From Tepidicella xavieri (GTDB lineage: Bacteria > Pseudomonadota > Gammaproteobacteria > Burkholderiales > Burkholderiaceae_C): a stretch of DNA of 44,602 bases. Below are positions 15,224 through 24,183 of the stretch, piece by piece. Every line of letters starts with the position of its first letter. Within the stretch, counting starts at the first letter, position 1. Both the position numbers and the translations under genes were made by a program. A model generated the notes under the pieces. That model had not been told where the DNA came from and ran no database searches. It worked only from the letters and a program-made list of their open reading frames with translations. The stretch lies in NCBI RefSeq assembly GCF_004363315.1, contig NZ_SNYL01000020.1, positions 1 to 44,602 of the forward strand, given 5' to 3'.

Positions 15224-16891
15224 TCAGACGTGGAAGCGCCGCTGCACGACGCGGAAGCGGTTGGCCACGAAGGCCGAGTCGCAATAGGACGCATTGGCCG
15301 CCGGATTGCCGCCCGTGCCGTGGTAGTCCGAAAAGGCGGCAGACTGGTTGACGAACACGCCCCCGGTGAGGTTGATGGACAGCGCCACCTTGCCGCGCCA
15401 GCTGGCTTCGGTCATGGCGTCGATCACCTCCGGCTTGGTGGAATACAGGCCCACGGTGAGCGCGCCGTGGGTGTTGACGATGCGCTCCGACAGGGCGATG
15501 GCCGCCTGCGCATCCGCCACTTTGACGACGAAGCTGATGGGGCCGAAGCGCTCTTCCATGTAGGCGGCTTCGTCGGTGGCGTCCACCGCCAGCAGCACCG
15601 GGGTGCGCACGTCGGCGCCGGGGAACTCGGGATTGGCCAGCTTCTGCGAGGCCAGCACCACGCGCCCCAGGGCACCGCTGTTGGCCAGCTCCACCCGCTC
15701 GGCGGTGGCGCTGCTCTGGATGGCGCCCAACACGGCGCAGGCCACTTCGGGCTTGCCGAGGAACTTTTGCACGGCGGCGGCCAGGTCGGCGCAGACCTCG
15801 TCGAACGACTTGTGGCCCTCGTCGGTCTCGATGCCGCCGGCCGGCACGATGATGGCCTGCGTGGTGGTGCACATCTGCCCCGAGTAGAGCGACAGCGTGA
15901 ACGCCAGGTTGCCCAGCATGGCCTTGTAAGCGTTCGTGGATTCGATGACGATGTTGTTCACGCCCGCCAGTTCGGCGTACACCTGCGCCTGCTTGCAGTT
16001 CGCCAGCAGCCACTGACCGAACACGTTGCTGCCGGTGAAGTCCACCGATTTGACGCCCGGGTGCGTGGCCAGCGCCTGGGTGGCGCTGCGCTGCTCGGCC
16101 ACGCACAGCGTGACCAGGTTGGGGTCGATGCCGTTTTCGGCCAGCACCGCGCGGATGGTGCGCACCGTCAGGGCCGCCGGCAGGATGGCGTTGCTGTGCG
16201 GCTTGGCGATGACCGCGTTGCCCGTGGCCAGCGCGGCAAAGAGGCCGGGGTAGGTGTTCCAGGTGGGGAAGGTGCCGCAGCCGATCACCAGGCCAACGCC
16301 GCGGCCCACGATCTCGTAGTGCTTCTTCATGACCAGCGCGGGGTTCTTGCCCTGAGGCTTTTCCCACACCGTTACGGCCGGCACGAAACTCTGCTCGCGC
16401 CAGGCGTAGGCGACGGCCTCCAAGCCGCGGTCGAGCGCGTGAGCGGCGCCGGCCTGGAAGGCCATCATCCAACCCTGGCCGGTGGTCATCATGACCGCGT
16501 GGCCCATCTCGAAGCTCTGCCGGTACAGCCGGTCCAGGATCTCCAGGCAGATGCCGGTACGGCCCGCCGCGCCGACCGCCTGCCAACCCTTCATGGCGGC
16601 CTGGCCCGCGGCCACCAGCGCATCGGGGTCGCAAACGGGATAGCGCACGTCCAGCGCCACACCATAGGGCGAGCGCTCGCGGCCGCCCCAGCCCGTCTGG
16701 CCGGGCTGATTCAGCTCGAACGGCTTGCCCAGGTGGGCCTCGAAGGCCGCCTTGCCGTCGGCCGCAGCCGTCTCGCCATACACCTTGGGGCTGGGCATTT
16801 CGTTGTAGGGCGACCAATAGCCACGGGTGGCGATGGCCTGGAGGGCGCCGTCGAGCGTGGCGCGGTGCTTCTCAAACAAAGGATGGGTCAT
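15224..16891 (-). CDS. paaN: Aldehyde dehydrogenase family protein PaaN
   Basis: This 555-residue NAD(P)-dependent aldehyde dehydrogenase is of the PaaN type found in Burkholderiales phenylacetate clusters. Visible features include IGCGTFPTWNTYPGL, a NAIIAKPHSNAILPA-like cofactor segment, SVDFTGSNVFGQWL, the catalytic Cys in YSGQMCTTTQAI and ERFGPISFVVKV. It has the aldehyde-oxidising fold of PaaZ but lacks the fused hydratase domain, so ring cleavage would need a separate hydratase gene that is not in the window. I chose ATG 16891 (MTHPLFEKHRATL, the usual PaaN start) over the GTG at 16912. It is the first gene after the promoter and operator region. Confidence 0.9.
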   Translation of the reverse strand: MTHPLFEKHRATLDGALQAIATRGYWSPYNEMPSPKVYGETAAADGKAAFEAHLGKPFELNQPGQTGWGGRERSPYGVALDVRYPVCDPDALVAAGQAAMKGWQAVGAAGRTGICLEILDRLYRQSFEMGHAVMMTTGQGWMMAFQAGAAHALDRGLEAVAYAWREQSFVPAVTVWEKPQGKNPALVMKKHYEIVGRGVGLVIGCGTFPTWNTYPGLFAALATGNAVIAKPHSNAILPAALTVRTIRAVLAENGIDPNLVTLCVAEQRSATQALATHPGVKSVDFTGSNVFGQWLLANCKQAQVYAELAGVNNIVIESTNAYKAMLGNLAFTLSLYSGQMCTTTQAIIVPAGGIETDEGHKSFDEVCADLAAAVQKFLGKPEVACAVLGAIQSSATAERVELANSGALGRVVLASQKLANPEFPGADVRTPVLLAVDATDEAAYMEERFGPISFVVKVADAQAAIALSERIVNTHGALTVGLYSTKPEVIDAMTEASWRGKVALSINLTGGVFVNQSAAFSDYHGTGGNPAANASYCDSAFVANRFRVVQRRFHV

Positions 16892-16942
16892 GGTGCGGAT
16901 GAAGGCCGCCACGGGCTGTGAGCCAGCGCCGGCAGCGCGTCG

Positions 16943-16988
16943 TTGATACGATACAAATTCTTAGAAATTTACATGTGAATAGTATCAA
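16943..16988 (-). promoter_or_regulatory. paaN promoter overlapping a PaaX-like operator
   Basis: On the minus strand TTGATA (16983-16988) and TCTAAG (16960-16965) form -35 and -10 boxes with a 17-bp spacer reading into paaN. On the plus strand a tandem GATACGATAC (16945-16954) faces GTATC (16982-16986). The inner pair is spaced by exactly 27 bp, and the outer pair is TTGATAC-N32-GTATCAA. This geometry resembles the widely spaced TGATTC/GAATCA operator described for E. coli PaaX. The right half covers the -35 box, as expected for repression. AT content is well above the surroundings. Confidence 0.5.
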
Positions 16989-17000
16989 ACGAAAACGCGA

Positions 17001-17025
17001 CCGGGTAAACCTGGGGTTTACCCGG
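17001..17025. terminator. Perfect 10-bp hairpin between paaX and paaN
   Basis: CCGGGTAAAC (17001-17010) and GTTTACCCGG (17016-17025) are perfect inverted repeats with a 5-nt loop, 43 bp after the paaX stop. Neither strand has a clean T-run next to it; the minus strand continues TCGCGTTTTCG. It may end paaX transcription weakly or be a protein-binding site. Confidence 0.4.
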
Positions 17026-17068
17026 ATCTCCAATCCTCACACGGGAGCGCGGCCGCAGGCAGCGCGAA

Positions 17069-18046
17069 TCAGACCGGCACGGCCAGGGGATCCACTGGCT
17101 GGAACCGCTCTTGCAGCAAGGGGGTGGCCGTGGGCACCTCTCCGCTGGCCAGACGCAGAGCACCATCCAAAAACCGCTCAGACGGCTCCAGCAGGCAACG
17201 ATACAGGTCTCGGCACAAGGCGCGGGCCTGCTGGCCGGGCCAATCGGCAGGCAGCAGCACCTCGGGCAATTCCGGGTCGCGCAGCAGCAGGCGCCGGTAA
17301 TCGTGGATCAACAACAGCCGCGCCTGCCAGGCCAGGGCCGGATCGCGTGGCCGACGCGCCGGCACCCGCCACTCGTCCCACAACGGCCGATAGCGTTGCA
17401 CGAAGGCCTGGTAGCCGGCGGCCAAGGCATCGAGGTTCCATGCCCGGCGCACCAAATCGCTGTCATTGGCCGAGGCCCCCAGATGGGGGTTGGCCGCCAG
17501 CAAGGGCATGAGGGCGGGCAAAGTGTCGCCCATGCCATCGGTGGTCAAGGCATCGAACACCTGCCGCAAGTCGGCGCTGGGGTGGATGAAGCAGCCGGCG
17601 CGCAAATCGCCAAAACCTTGCCAAAACAAGGCCCGGCGCAGGCGCTCGCGGGCGCGCACATCCAACTCACCCACCACCAGCACCAGGCGCCAGCGGCGAT
17701 CCCAAGCGGGGGCTTGCGCAGCGTAGATTTGCCGAGCGGCCTCCTCGAAACGGCGCCGCCCGGCCGCCGTGAGCAGGTAATCGCTGCGACGGCCCACCGC
17801 CTGGGTGGTCAACCACTCGTCTTTGACCAGACGAAACACCGAGGTGCGCACCAGCCGCTCATTGAGCCCCAGCGGCTCCAGCAGCGCAATCAGGCTGCCC
17901 AGCCACAAGCGCCCGCCGCGGGGCAGCACCGCATCCCCAAACACCGAGATGATGAGCGAGCCCGCCTGCATCCGCCCCAGGCGGCGAAAGTCGTCGATAC
18001 GCTGTGCGGTGGCCAAGGACACGTTCGATGCTGTCATGGCCGCCAT
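17069..18046 (-). CDS. paaX: PaaX-family phenylacetate repressor
   Basis: This 325-residue regulator is of the PaaX family, which represses phenylacetate genes and is released by phenylacetyl-CoA. The N-terminal winged-helix part shows LIISVFGDAVLPRGGRLWLGSLIALLEPLGLNERLVRTSVFRLVKDEWL (about 30-78), followed by GRRSDYLLTAAGRRRFEEA. The C-terminal PaaX domain includes YRPLWDEWR and LLIHDYRRLLLRDPELPEVLLPADWPG, a family hallmark. Starts at 18046 and 18037 are both possible. It lies upstream of paaN in the same direction, with a roughly 180-bp region holding a hairpin and the PaaX-like operator. Many Burkholderiales use the TetR-type PaaR instead. Confidence 0.93.
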   Translation of the reverse strand: MAAMTASNVSLATAQRIDDFRRLGRMQAGSLIISVFGDAVLPRGGRLWLGSLIALLEPLGLNERLVRTSVFRLVKDEWLTTQAVGRRSDYLLTAAGRRRFEEAARQIYAAQAPAWDRRWRLVLVVGELDVRARERLRRALFWQGFGDLRAGCFIHPSADLRQVFDALTTDGMGDTLPALMPLLAANPHLGASANDSDLVRRAWNLDALAAGYQAFVQRYRPLWDEWRVPARRPRDPALAWQARLLLIHDYRRLLLRDPELPEVLLPADWPGQQARALCRDLYRCLLEPSERFLDGALRLASGEVPTATPLLQERFQPVDPLAVPV

Positions 18047-18091
18047 TAAACCGTAGAAATGCCCGCGGCGATCGCCCGCGCCCGTCCCACC

Positions 18092-19681
18092 TCAACAGTC
18101 GATCTGCGCCGGATCGAGAAACCGCTCGGCATAGCGGCGGTACACCCCCGAGGCCACGAAAACCTGATACAGATCGGGGTCGATGTGGCCGTTGTCGCGA
18201 AAGCGGTCCATGATGGCCAGGGCCTGCGAGAGCTTCATGGGGGCTTTGTAAGGCCGGTCTGAGGCGGTCAGTGCTTCGAAAATGTCGGCAATGCCCATCA
18301 TGCGTGCCTGCCAGCTCATTTGCTCGCGCCGCAGTCCACGGGGATAGCCCTTGCCGTCCATGCGTTCGTGGTGCCCGCCGGCATACTCGGGCACATTCTG
18401 CAAATCCTTGGGCCACGGGAGCTTTTCCAGCATCTGGATGGTGGCCACGATGTGGTGGTTGATGATGGCGCGTTCGGCCGCCGTGAGGGTGCCGGCACGG
18501 ATGGCGAGGTTTTCCCGTTCTTCCTCATCGAGCAAAGGCCGTATCTGCCCTTGGGCATCGCGCCAGCGATAACGCTCGGCAATGGCGTGTACCCGCGCCA
18601 CATCGGCATCGCTCATGCGCTCGACGCCCCGGTTGGCGGCGTGCAGGAAATCCCGGTCGGCCTGCATGGCCGCCCAGCCCTGTTGCAGGCGCTCGCGCGC
18701 CTCATCGGCCGTCAGACGGCCTTGCGCCTGCTCACGCAGCAACTCGATTTCCAGGTCACGCCGCAGGATCTCGAACCGGGCATCGATAAGGGCGATGCGG
18801 TCGAAGATCGTCTGCAGCTTCGTGGCCTTGTCCACCACATGAACGGGCGTCGTGATCTTGCCGCAATCGTGCAGCAAGGCGGCAATCCGCAGTTCGCGAA
18901 AGTCCTTGTCGGTGAGCTGAAAATCGGCCAGCGGGCCTTCGGTGGTTGCATTGACGGCATGCGCCAGCATCATGGTGAGTTCGGGCACCCGCTCGCAATG
19001 CCGCCCGGTGTAGGGGGATTTTTCGTCGATCGCGGTGTTGACCAGCCGGATGAAGGACTCAAAGAGGTTTTCCAACTGCTGGATCAGGTAGCGGTTGGTC
19101 AACGCCACGGCCGCCTGCGAGGCCAGCGATTCGGCCAATTGCTGGTCGGCCGGCGTGAAGGGCACGACGCGGCCGCTGTCGGGGTCTTGGGCGTTGAGCA
19201 GCTGCAGCACGCCGATGAGGTCGCCCTCATGGTTTTTCATCGGCACGGTGAGGAACGAGGTCGAGCGATACCCTGTGCGTTCATCGAAGCGGCGCGTGCC
19301 GGAGAAGTCAAAACCCTCGGCGGCATAGGCATCCGGGATGTTGACGGTTTCGCCGGTGTTGGCCGCATAGGCGGCCACCATGTGGTTGTTGGGCCGGCCG
19401 TCTGGCAAAAAGAGCGGGATGTCGTGGAACCGATCGCTCAGGGGTTGGCCACTGACGCCGCCGATCTCGATCCCGAGCGAATCGGTGCGCAAAATCGCGA
19501 AGCGCAGCGCCGTTCGGTCCGGCGTGGGCAGATAGAGGGTGCCGCCGTCGGCACGGGTGATGTCTTTGGCCGCCAGCAGGATGTCTTCGAGCAAGCGGTC
19601 GATGTGGGTCTCGCTGGACAGGGCCACGCCAATGCGGTTGAGCTTTTCCAGCCGGAGGGCATGGCGGTCCGGATGTTCCAT
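18092..19681 (-). CDS. GAF and HD-GYP domain cyclic-di-GMP phosphodiesterase
   Basis: This 529-residue soluble signalling protein has a GAF domain (about 8-200, ending with SLASQAAVALTNRYLI) and an HD-GYP domain. The metal-binding HDCGK is at 271-275, a later His pair at 409-410 and HHERMDGKGYP at 437-447, followed by DIFEALTASDRPYK. The GYP motif is intact, so c-di-GMP hydrolysis is likely. Between HDCGK and the next conserved His pair there are about 134 residues, roughly 100 more than in simple HD-GYP proteins. The extra stretch is charged and helical. It lies between pyrF and paaX in the same direction, with 75- and 45-bp gaps. No link with phenylacetate is shown. Confidence 0.9.
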   Translation of the reverse strand: MEHPDRHALRLEKLNRIGVALSSETHIDRLLEDILLAAKDITRADGGTLYLPTPDRTALRFAILRTDSLGIEIGGVSGQPLSDRFHDIPLFLPDGRPNNHMVAAYAANTGETVNIPDAYAAEGFDFSGTRRFDERTGYRSTSFLTVPMKNHEGDLIGVLQLLNAQDPDSGRVVPFTPADQQLAESLASQAAVALTNRYLIQQLENLFESFIRLVNTAIDEKSPYTGRHCERVPELTMMLAHAVNATTEGPLADFQLTDKDFRELRIAALLHDCGKITTPVHVVDKATKLQTIFDRIALIDARFEILRRDLEIELLREQAQGRLTADEARERLQQGWAAMQADRDFLHAANRGVERMSDADVARVHAIAERYRWRDAQGQIRPLLDEEERENLAIRAGTLTAAERAIINHHIVATIQMLEKLPWPKDLQNVPEYAGGHHERMDGKGYPRGLRREQMSWQARMMGIADIFEALTASDRPYKAPMKLSQALAIMDRFRDNGHIDPDLYQVFVASGVYRRYAERFLDPAQIDC

Positions 19682-19756
19682 GGTCGGCTCCCGATGAGGC
19701 CGCGCGCGGCAATCAGATCCTGGGGCGCACAGTGTAACGCGCCCGCCGTCTGACGG

Positions 19757-20602
19757 TCAGTCGAAAAGGCGCGCGCGCCACAGCGTCTCGCGCGTGCGTT
19801 CGGCCTCCTGCCGGGCGGCCTGGGCGAAATCGGCGCCCGCGCCCGCGTAGAGGATGGCGCGCGAGGAGTTGACCGCCACCGCCGCGGTGGTGCCGCCGGC
19901 ACCCCCACGCCAGCCGGCCTGCACGGTGGCCTGCGCATCGCCGCCCTGGGCGCCGACGCCAGGGATCAGCAAAGGCACCGTGGGGGCGAGTTCGCGCACC
20001 CGAGCGATTTCCGCCGGATAGGTCGCCCCCACCACCAGGCCCACTTGGCCGCTCACGTTCCACGGCCCTTGCGCCAGCCGGGCGATGTGCTCGTAGAGTT
20101 TGGGTTGCCCTGGCACATCGGCCAGGCGCTGATTCTGGAAATCGTCGCCGCCTGGATTGCTGGTGCGACACAGCAGGAACACGCCCTTGCCCGGATACCG
20201 CAGATAAGGCTGCACCGAGTCGAACCCCATGAAGGGCGACAGCGTGACCGCGTCGGCCCCATAGCGCTCGAACGCCTCTTTGGCGTACTGCTCGGCCGTG
20301 CTGCCGATATCGCCTCGCTTGGCGTCCAAAATCACCGGCACATGCGGTGCCGCCACCCGGATGTGGGCCATCAGCCGCTCCAACTGGTCCTCGGCGCGGT
20401 GGGCAGCGAAGTAGGCGATCTGGGGCTTGAAAGCGATCGCCAGATCGGCCGTGGCATCCACGATGGCGGCGCAGAATTCATAGATCCGGTCAGGGTCGTT
20501 GCGCATGTGGTGCGGGAAGCGGGCCGGATCGGGGTCCAGCCCCACGCACAGCAGCGACCGGTTCTGGCGCTCGGCATCGAGCAGCATGTCGGTGAAGTTC
20601 AT
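19757..20602 (-). CDS. pyrF: Orotidine 5'-phosphate decarboxylase
   Basis: This 281-residue enzyme makes UMP in the last step of pyrimidine synthesis. It belongs to the longer (type 2) bacterial form, with [12 protein letters not shown] at the start, [12 protein letters not shown], the catalytic [19 protein letters not shown] block at about 93-111, [15 protein letters not shown] and [12 protein letters not shown]. All core residues are present. The start ATG has no Shine-Dalgarno; a TACAAT box lies 7 nt upstream, suggesting a leaderless message. It is divergent from the EamA transporter. Confidence 0.96.
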   Translation of the reverse strand: MNFTDMLLDAERQNRSLLCVGLDPDPARFPHHMRNDPDRIYEFCAAIVDATADLAIAFKPQIAYFAAHRAEDQLERLMAHIRVAAPHVPVILDAKRGDIGSTAEQYAKEAFERYGADAVTLSPFMGFDSVQPYLRYPGKGVFLLCRTSNPGGDDFQNQRLADVPGQPKLYEHIARLAQGPWNVSGQVGLVVGATYPAEIARVRELAPTVPLLIPGVGAQGGDAQATVQAGWRGGAGGTTAAVAVNSSRAILYAGAGADFAQAARQEAERTRETLWRARLFD

Positions 20603-20609
20603 GCCCCGG

Positions 20610-20615
20610 ATTGTA
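20610..20615 (-). promoter_or_regulatory. -10 box TACAAT, possible leaderless start of pyrF
   Basis: TACAAT on the minus strand ends 7 nt before the pyrF ATG, and no Shine-Dalgarno lies between. Transcription would begin at or next to the A of the ATG. No clear -35 box is seen. Confidence 0.45.
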
Positions 20616-20673
20616 GGCAGGGCGCCAGCGCGGTGGGTTTTCTGGTAGGGTGACGTTTTCGCCTGCCTGCCTG

Positions 20674-21597
20674 ATGCCGACCTTCAATCGACGCCAACTC
20701 GTCCTGCTGGTGCTGCTCACCCTGGCCTGGGGCCTGAACTGGCCTGTGATGAAACTGGGGGTGACCGACTATCCGCCACTGACCTTCCGCGCCCTGTCGA
20801 TGTGGTTGGGCCTGCCCGTGCTGGCCGCAGCCATGTGGACGTTGAAGGTGCCGCTACGCCTGCCGGCCGGCCCGGGTGGCAGCCACTGGCTCGAACTGCT
20901 CAAGCTGTCGGCCACCAACATGTTCGTGTGGCATGTGTGCATCATCCTGGCCATCAGCGCGCTGTCGAGCGGGCGAGCGGCCATCCTGGGTTACACCATG
21001 CCCATTTTTTCCGCGCTGATCGGCGCGGTGCTGTTTGCCACCGCGCTGAACCGGCGCGGCTGGGTAGGCGTGGGTGCAGCCGCCCTGGGCGTACTGTTGC
21101 TGCTCTGGCACGAGTTCACCGCCCTGAGCGGTCAGCCCCAGGCGGTGGGGCTGGCGCTGGTGGCGGCCGCCGTCTGGGCGCTGGGCACGCAACTGCTGCG
21201 CCGCACCACCCTGCCGGCGGCTACCCTCACCCTCTCGTTCTGGATGACGGCACTGACGGCGGTGGTGATGTCGGCGCTGGCCTGGGCATTCGAGCGGCCC
21301 AGCAACGGCGCGTGGCCGCCCATGCCCGCCACCACGCTGTGGGCCATCGTGTACAACGGCGTGCTCATTTTCGGCTTTGCGCACGCCACATGGTTCTTCC
21401 TCGCCCGCAGCCTGCCTCCGGTGGCCTCCACGCTGAGCGTGATGATGATCCCGGTGCTGGGCGTGTTCAGCGGCGCCGTGTGGTTGGGCGAACGCCTGTT
21501 CTGGCAGGACTGGGTGGCCGTGGCCCTGATGGTGGTCTCCATCGCCTCGGTGCTTTGGCCCGCCGCGAACACGCCCTCGTCCCCGACATCCCGCTGA
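20674..21597 (+). CDS. EamA/DMT-family transporter
   Basis: This 307-residue inner-membrane protein has about ten hydrophobic helices arranged as two EamA repeats. The first repeat begins [21 protein letters not shown], and the second ends [41 protein letters not shown], the hallmark end of EamA domains. The substrate cannot be read from the sequence; members export amino acids or metabolites. I chose ATG 20674 (MPTFNRRQL) over the upstream GTG 20650. It is divergent from pyrF and 93 bp upstream of the amidotransferase gene. Confidence 0.9.
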   Translation: MPTFNRRQLVLLVLLTLAWGLNWPVMKLGVTDYPPLTFRALSMWLGLPVLAAAMWTLKVPLRLPAGPGGSHWLELLKLSATNMFVWHVCIILAISALSSGRAAILGYTMPIFSALIGAVLFATALNRRGWVGVGAAALGVLLLLWHEFTALSGQPQAVGLALVAAAVWALGTQLLRRTTLPAATLTLSFWMTALTAVVMSALAWAFERPSNGAWPPMPATTLWAIVYNGVLIFGFAHATWFFLARSLPPVASTLSVMMIPVLGVFSGAVWLGERLFWQDWVAVALMVVSIASVLWPAANTPSSPTSR

Positions 21598-21690
21598 AGA
21601 TGCGATTGTCTTTCAGGGTACAGCGTGGGCACAGCGCGGCTGGCCACACGGCCCCGCCAATGGCCCCAGGGCAGTGATACCCTACAGGCC

Positions 21691-22467
21691 ATGTGCCAGC
21701 TGCTCGGACTCAATTGCGCCACCCCCACCGACGCGAACTTCAGTTTCACGGGCTTTCGCCGCCGCGGCGGTGCCACCGACCACCATGCCGACGGCTGGGG
21801 CATCGCCTTTTTCGAGGGCAAGGGCCTGCGCCTGTTCGTGGACCACGACAGCGCGGCCCACTCGCCAATGGCCGATTTCCTGCGCCGTTACCCGCTCAAG
21901 AGCACCAACATCATCGCCCACGTACGCAAAGCCACGGTAGGGGCGGTGAAGCTGGAAAACACCCATCCCTTCACGCGAGAGCTGTGGGGCCGGCACTGGG
22001 TGTTCGCGCACAATGGCGACCTCAAGGACTACCGCCCCCATCTGCACAGCCATTTCCGCCCGGTGGGTGAGACCGACAGCGAACGCGCCTTTTGCTGGCT
22101 GATGCAGGAACTGGCCAAGTCCCACGCGGGTCTGCCCGATGTGCGCGAGCTGACCCTGACCCTGCAGGAGCTCCTGCCCCAGATCCGCGCCCACGGCAGC
22201 TTCAACTTCCTCCTGTCCAACGGCGAGGCACTGTGGGCCCATTGCAGCACCCAACTGCACTACCTGATTCGCCAACACCCTTTTGCCGCCGCCACCCTGA
22301 TGGACGAGGACTGGACCGTGAACTTTGCCGACATCAACCAGCCCGGCGACCGCGCCGCCGTGATCGTGACGACGCCCTTGACCCGCAACGAGACCTGGAC
22401 CGCCTTCGCCCCTGGCGAGTTGAAGGTGTTCGTGGACGGCCTGCCGCTGAACGGGGAGACCTCATGA
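21691..22467 (+). CDS. Class II glutamine amidotransferase (YafJ-like)
   Basis: This 258-residue Ntn-hydrolase-fold protein begins MCQLLGLN, with Cys2 as the nucleophile exposed after Met removal. It continues with DGWGIAFFEGKGLRLF, HVRKATVGAVKLENTHPF and WVFAHNGDL, the glutaminase pattern of class II amidotransferases. No second synthase domain is present, as in the YafJ group, whose physiological acceptor is unknown. The upstream bases contain no Shine-Dalgarno; a weak TACCCT box ends 7 nt before the ATG. It overlaps the SLC13 transporter start by 4 bp (ATGA), so the two are coupled. Confidence 0.9.
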   Translation: MCQLLGLNCATPTDANFSFTGFRRRGGATDHHADGWGIAFFEGKGLRLFVDHDSAAHSPMADFLRRYPLKSTNIIAHVRKATVGAVKLENTHPFTRELWGRHWVFAHNGDLKDYRPHLHSHFRPVGETDSERAFCWLMQELAKSHAGLPDVRELTLTLQELLPQIRAHGSFNFLLSNGEALWAHCSTQLHYLIRQHPFAAATLMDEDWTVNFADINQPGDRAAVIVTTPLTRNETWTAFAPGELKVFVDGLPLNGETS

Positions 22468-23834
22468 GCGCGCCCCGTTCGGCATGGACCCTGCTGGGCT
22501 GCGTGGCCTTTGCCGCCGCCGTGGTGGCCCTGACTCCGGAGACGGGCCAGCTTCGTGCCGGCCTGGGTCTGTTTGCCCTGATCGGCAGCCTGTGGATGAC
22601 GCAGGCGCTGCACCTGAGCTTCACGGCCCTGCTGGTGCCTTTGCTCGCCGTGCTGGCCGGGGTATTGACGGTACGCGACGCCTTGGCCGCCTTTGCCCAG
22701 CCCGTCATCTTCCTGTTTCTGGGCGGGTTCGCGCTGGCGGCCGCCCTCTCGCGGCACGGGCTGGATCAGGCCCTGGCCTTGGCCATGATGCGCCTGGCGC
22801 GCGGGCGGGCGGTGCTGGCGGTGCTGATGCTGTTTGGCCTGACGGCGCTGCTGTCGATGTGGCTGAGCAATACCGCCACCGCCGCCATGATGCTGCCGCT
22901 GGCCCTGGGCCTGCTGCCGCACCGCCAGCCCGAACAAGCCGAGCCGCCGGTGGACCAGCGCACCCGCGCCTTCGTGCTGCTGGGGCTGGCCTACAGCGCC
23001 AGCATCGGCGGCATGGGAACGCTGGTGGGCAGCCCGCCCAACGCCATCGCCGCCGCCCAGGCGGGCATCGGCTTTGCCCAGTGGCTGACCATCGGACTGC
23101 CGCTGGTGGCGCTGCTGCTGCCGCTGATGATCGCGCTGCTGTTTCTCGGGCTGCGGCCGCAATGGCGCGCCGTCTCGGCACCGAGCCCCCAGCCCACGCC
23201 GGCCGAGCCCTGGCGCTGGACGCGGGAGCGCGTGCTCACGCTCGGCATCTTTGCCCTGACCGTGACCGGCTGGGTGTTGGGCGCGCCGCTGGCGCGGGCA
23301 CTGGGTGTGCAGGCCGACATGGACACGCTGGTCGCGCTGGCGGCCATCGCCCTGCTGGGCGCCACTGGCGTGCTGCGCTGGCCCGACCTCGAACGCCAGA
23401 CACAGTGGGGCGTGTTGCTGCTGTTTGGCGGCGGGCTCACGCTCAGCCAAGTCATGTCCACCACGGGCGGCAGCGACTACCTGGCCCAAACCCTCATCCA
23501 GTGGGTGGCCGATGCGCCCATGCTGCTGGTGGTGCTGGCCTTGGTGGCCTTTGTGGTGTTGTTGACCGAACTGGTGAGCAACACCGCCAGCGCCGCCCTC
23601 ATCATCCCCATCGCCATGAGCATGGCGGCGGCCTGGGGGCTGAGCCCCGTGACCGTGGCGGCGGCGGTTGCCCTGTCGGCCTCGTGCGCCTTCATGCTGC
23701 CCGTGGCCACACCGCCCAATGCCATCGTCTTTGGCTCCGGCGGGGTGACGCAGCAGACCATGATGCGCATGGGCATGGGGCTGAACATCCTGGCCATCGC
23801 GCTCATCACCCTGTGGGTGGCATGGCTGGGCTGA
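22464..23834 (+). CDS. SLC13/DASS-family anion symporter
   Basis: This 456-residue inner-membrane transporter has about eleven to twelve hydrophobic helices and the two substrate-site motifs of the DASS family: [15 protein letters not shown] in the first half and [15 protein letters not shown] in the second. The latter is followed by [21 protein letters not shown], and NAIAAAQAG after VGSPP marks the first-half counterpart. Members carry dicarboxylates, sulfate or similar anions with sodium. The substrate is not readable here. The start overlaps the amidotransferase stop (ATGA). It precedes the SMR gene by 16 bp. Confidence 0.92.
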   Translation: MSAPRSAWTLLGCVAFAAAVVALTPETGQLRAGLGLFALIGSLWMTQALHLSFTALLVPLLAVLAGVLTVRDALAAFAQPVIFLFLGGFALAAALSRHGLDQALALAMMRLARGRAVLAVLMLFGLTALLSMWLSNTATAAMMLPLALGLLPHRQPEQAEPPVDQRTRAFVLLGLAYSASIGGMGTLVGSPPNAIAAAQAGIGFAQWLTIGLPLVALLLPLMIALLFLGLRPQWRAVSAPSPQPTPAEPWRWTRERVLTLGIFALTVTGWVLGAPLARALGVQADMDTLVALAAIALLGATGVLRWPDLERQTQWGVLLLFGGGLTLSQVMSTTGGSDYLAQTLIQWVADAPMLLVVLALVAFVVLLTELVSNTASAALIIPIAMSMAAAWGLSPVTVAAAVALSASCAFMLPVATPPNAIVFGSGGVTQQTMMRMGMGLNILAIALITLWVAWLG

Positions 23835-23850
23835 ACCAGGGAATACAACG

Positions 23851-24183
23851 ATGAACGCTTATCTTGCCTTGGGTCTGGCCATCGTGGCCGAAGTGATCGG
23901 CACCTCGGCCCTGAAGGCCAGCGAGGGATTCACACGCCTGTGGCCCAGCGTGATCGTGGCGCTGGGTTACGCGACGGCCTTTTATTTCCTGTCGCTGGTG
24001 CTGCGCACCATTCCCGTGGGCATTGCCTACGCGATCTGGTCGGGCTTGGGCATCGTGCTCATCACACTGGTGGCCTTCGTGGTCTATCGCCAGACGATCG
24101 ACCTGCCAGGGCTCATTGGCATGGGGCTGATCGTGGCGGGCGTGGTGGTGATCAACCTGTTTTCCAAGAGCGCCGGACACTGA
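23851..24183 (+). CDS. emrE: Small multidrug resistance efflux protein, EmrE-like
   Basis: This 110-residue protein has four membrane helices and the SMR signature. The essential Glu is at about position 14 in [24 protein letters not shown], and the [12 protein letters not shown] segment in helix 3 carries the conserved Trp. The C-terminal [12 protein letters not shown] also resembles E. coli EmrE. It should work as a dual-topology dimer exporting quaternary cations against protons. It probably sits at the end of the amidotransferase-DASS operon. Its last 32 bp overlap the end of the vanZ-like gene on the other strand. Confidence 0.93.
   Translation: MNAYLALGLAIVAEVIGTSALKASEGFTRLWPSVIVALGYATAFYFLSLVLRTIPVGIAYAIWSGLGIVLITLVAFVVYRQTIDLPGLIGMGLIVAGVVVINLFSKSAGH

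Noticed and set aside
15230-16921. Plus-strand open frame opposite paaN
   Set aside because: Shadow of the real aldehyde dehydrogenase gene; composition is Gly/Val/His-rich with no domain.
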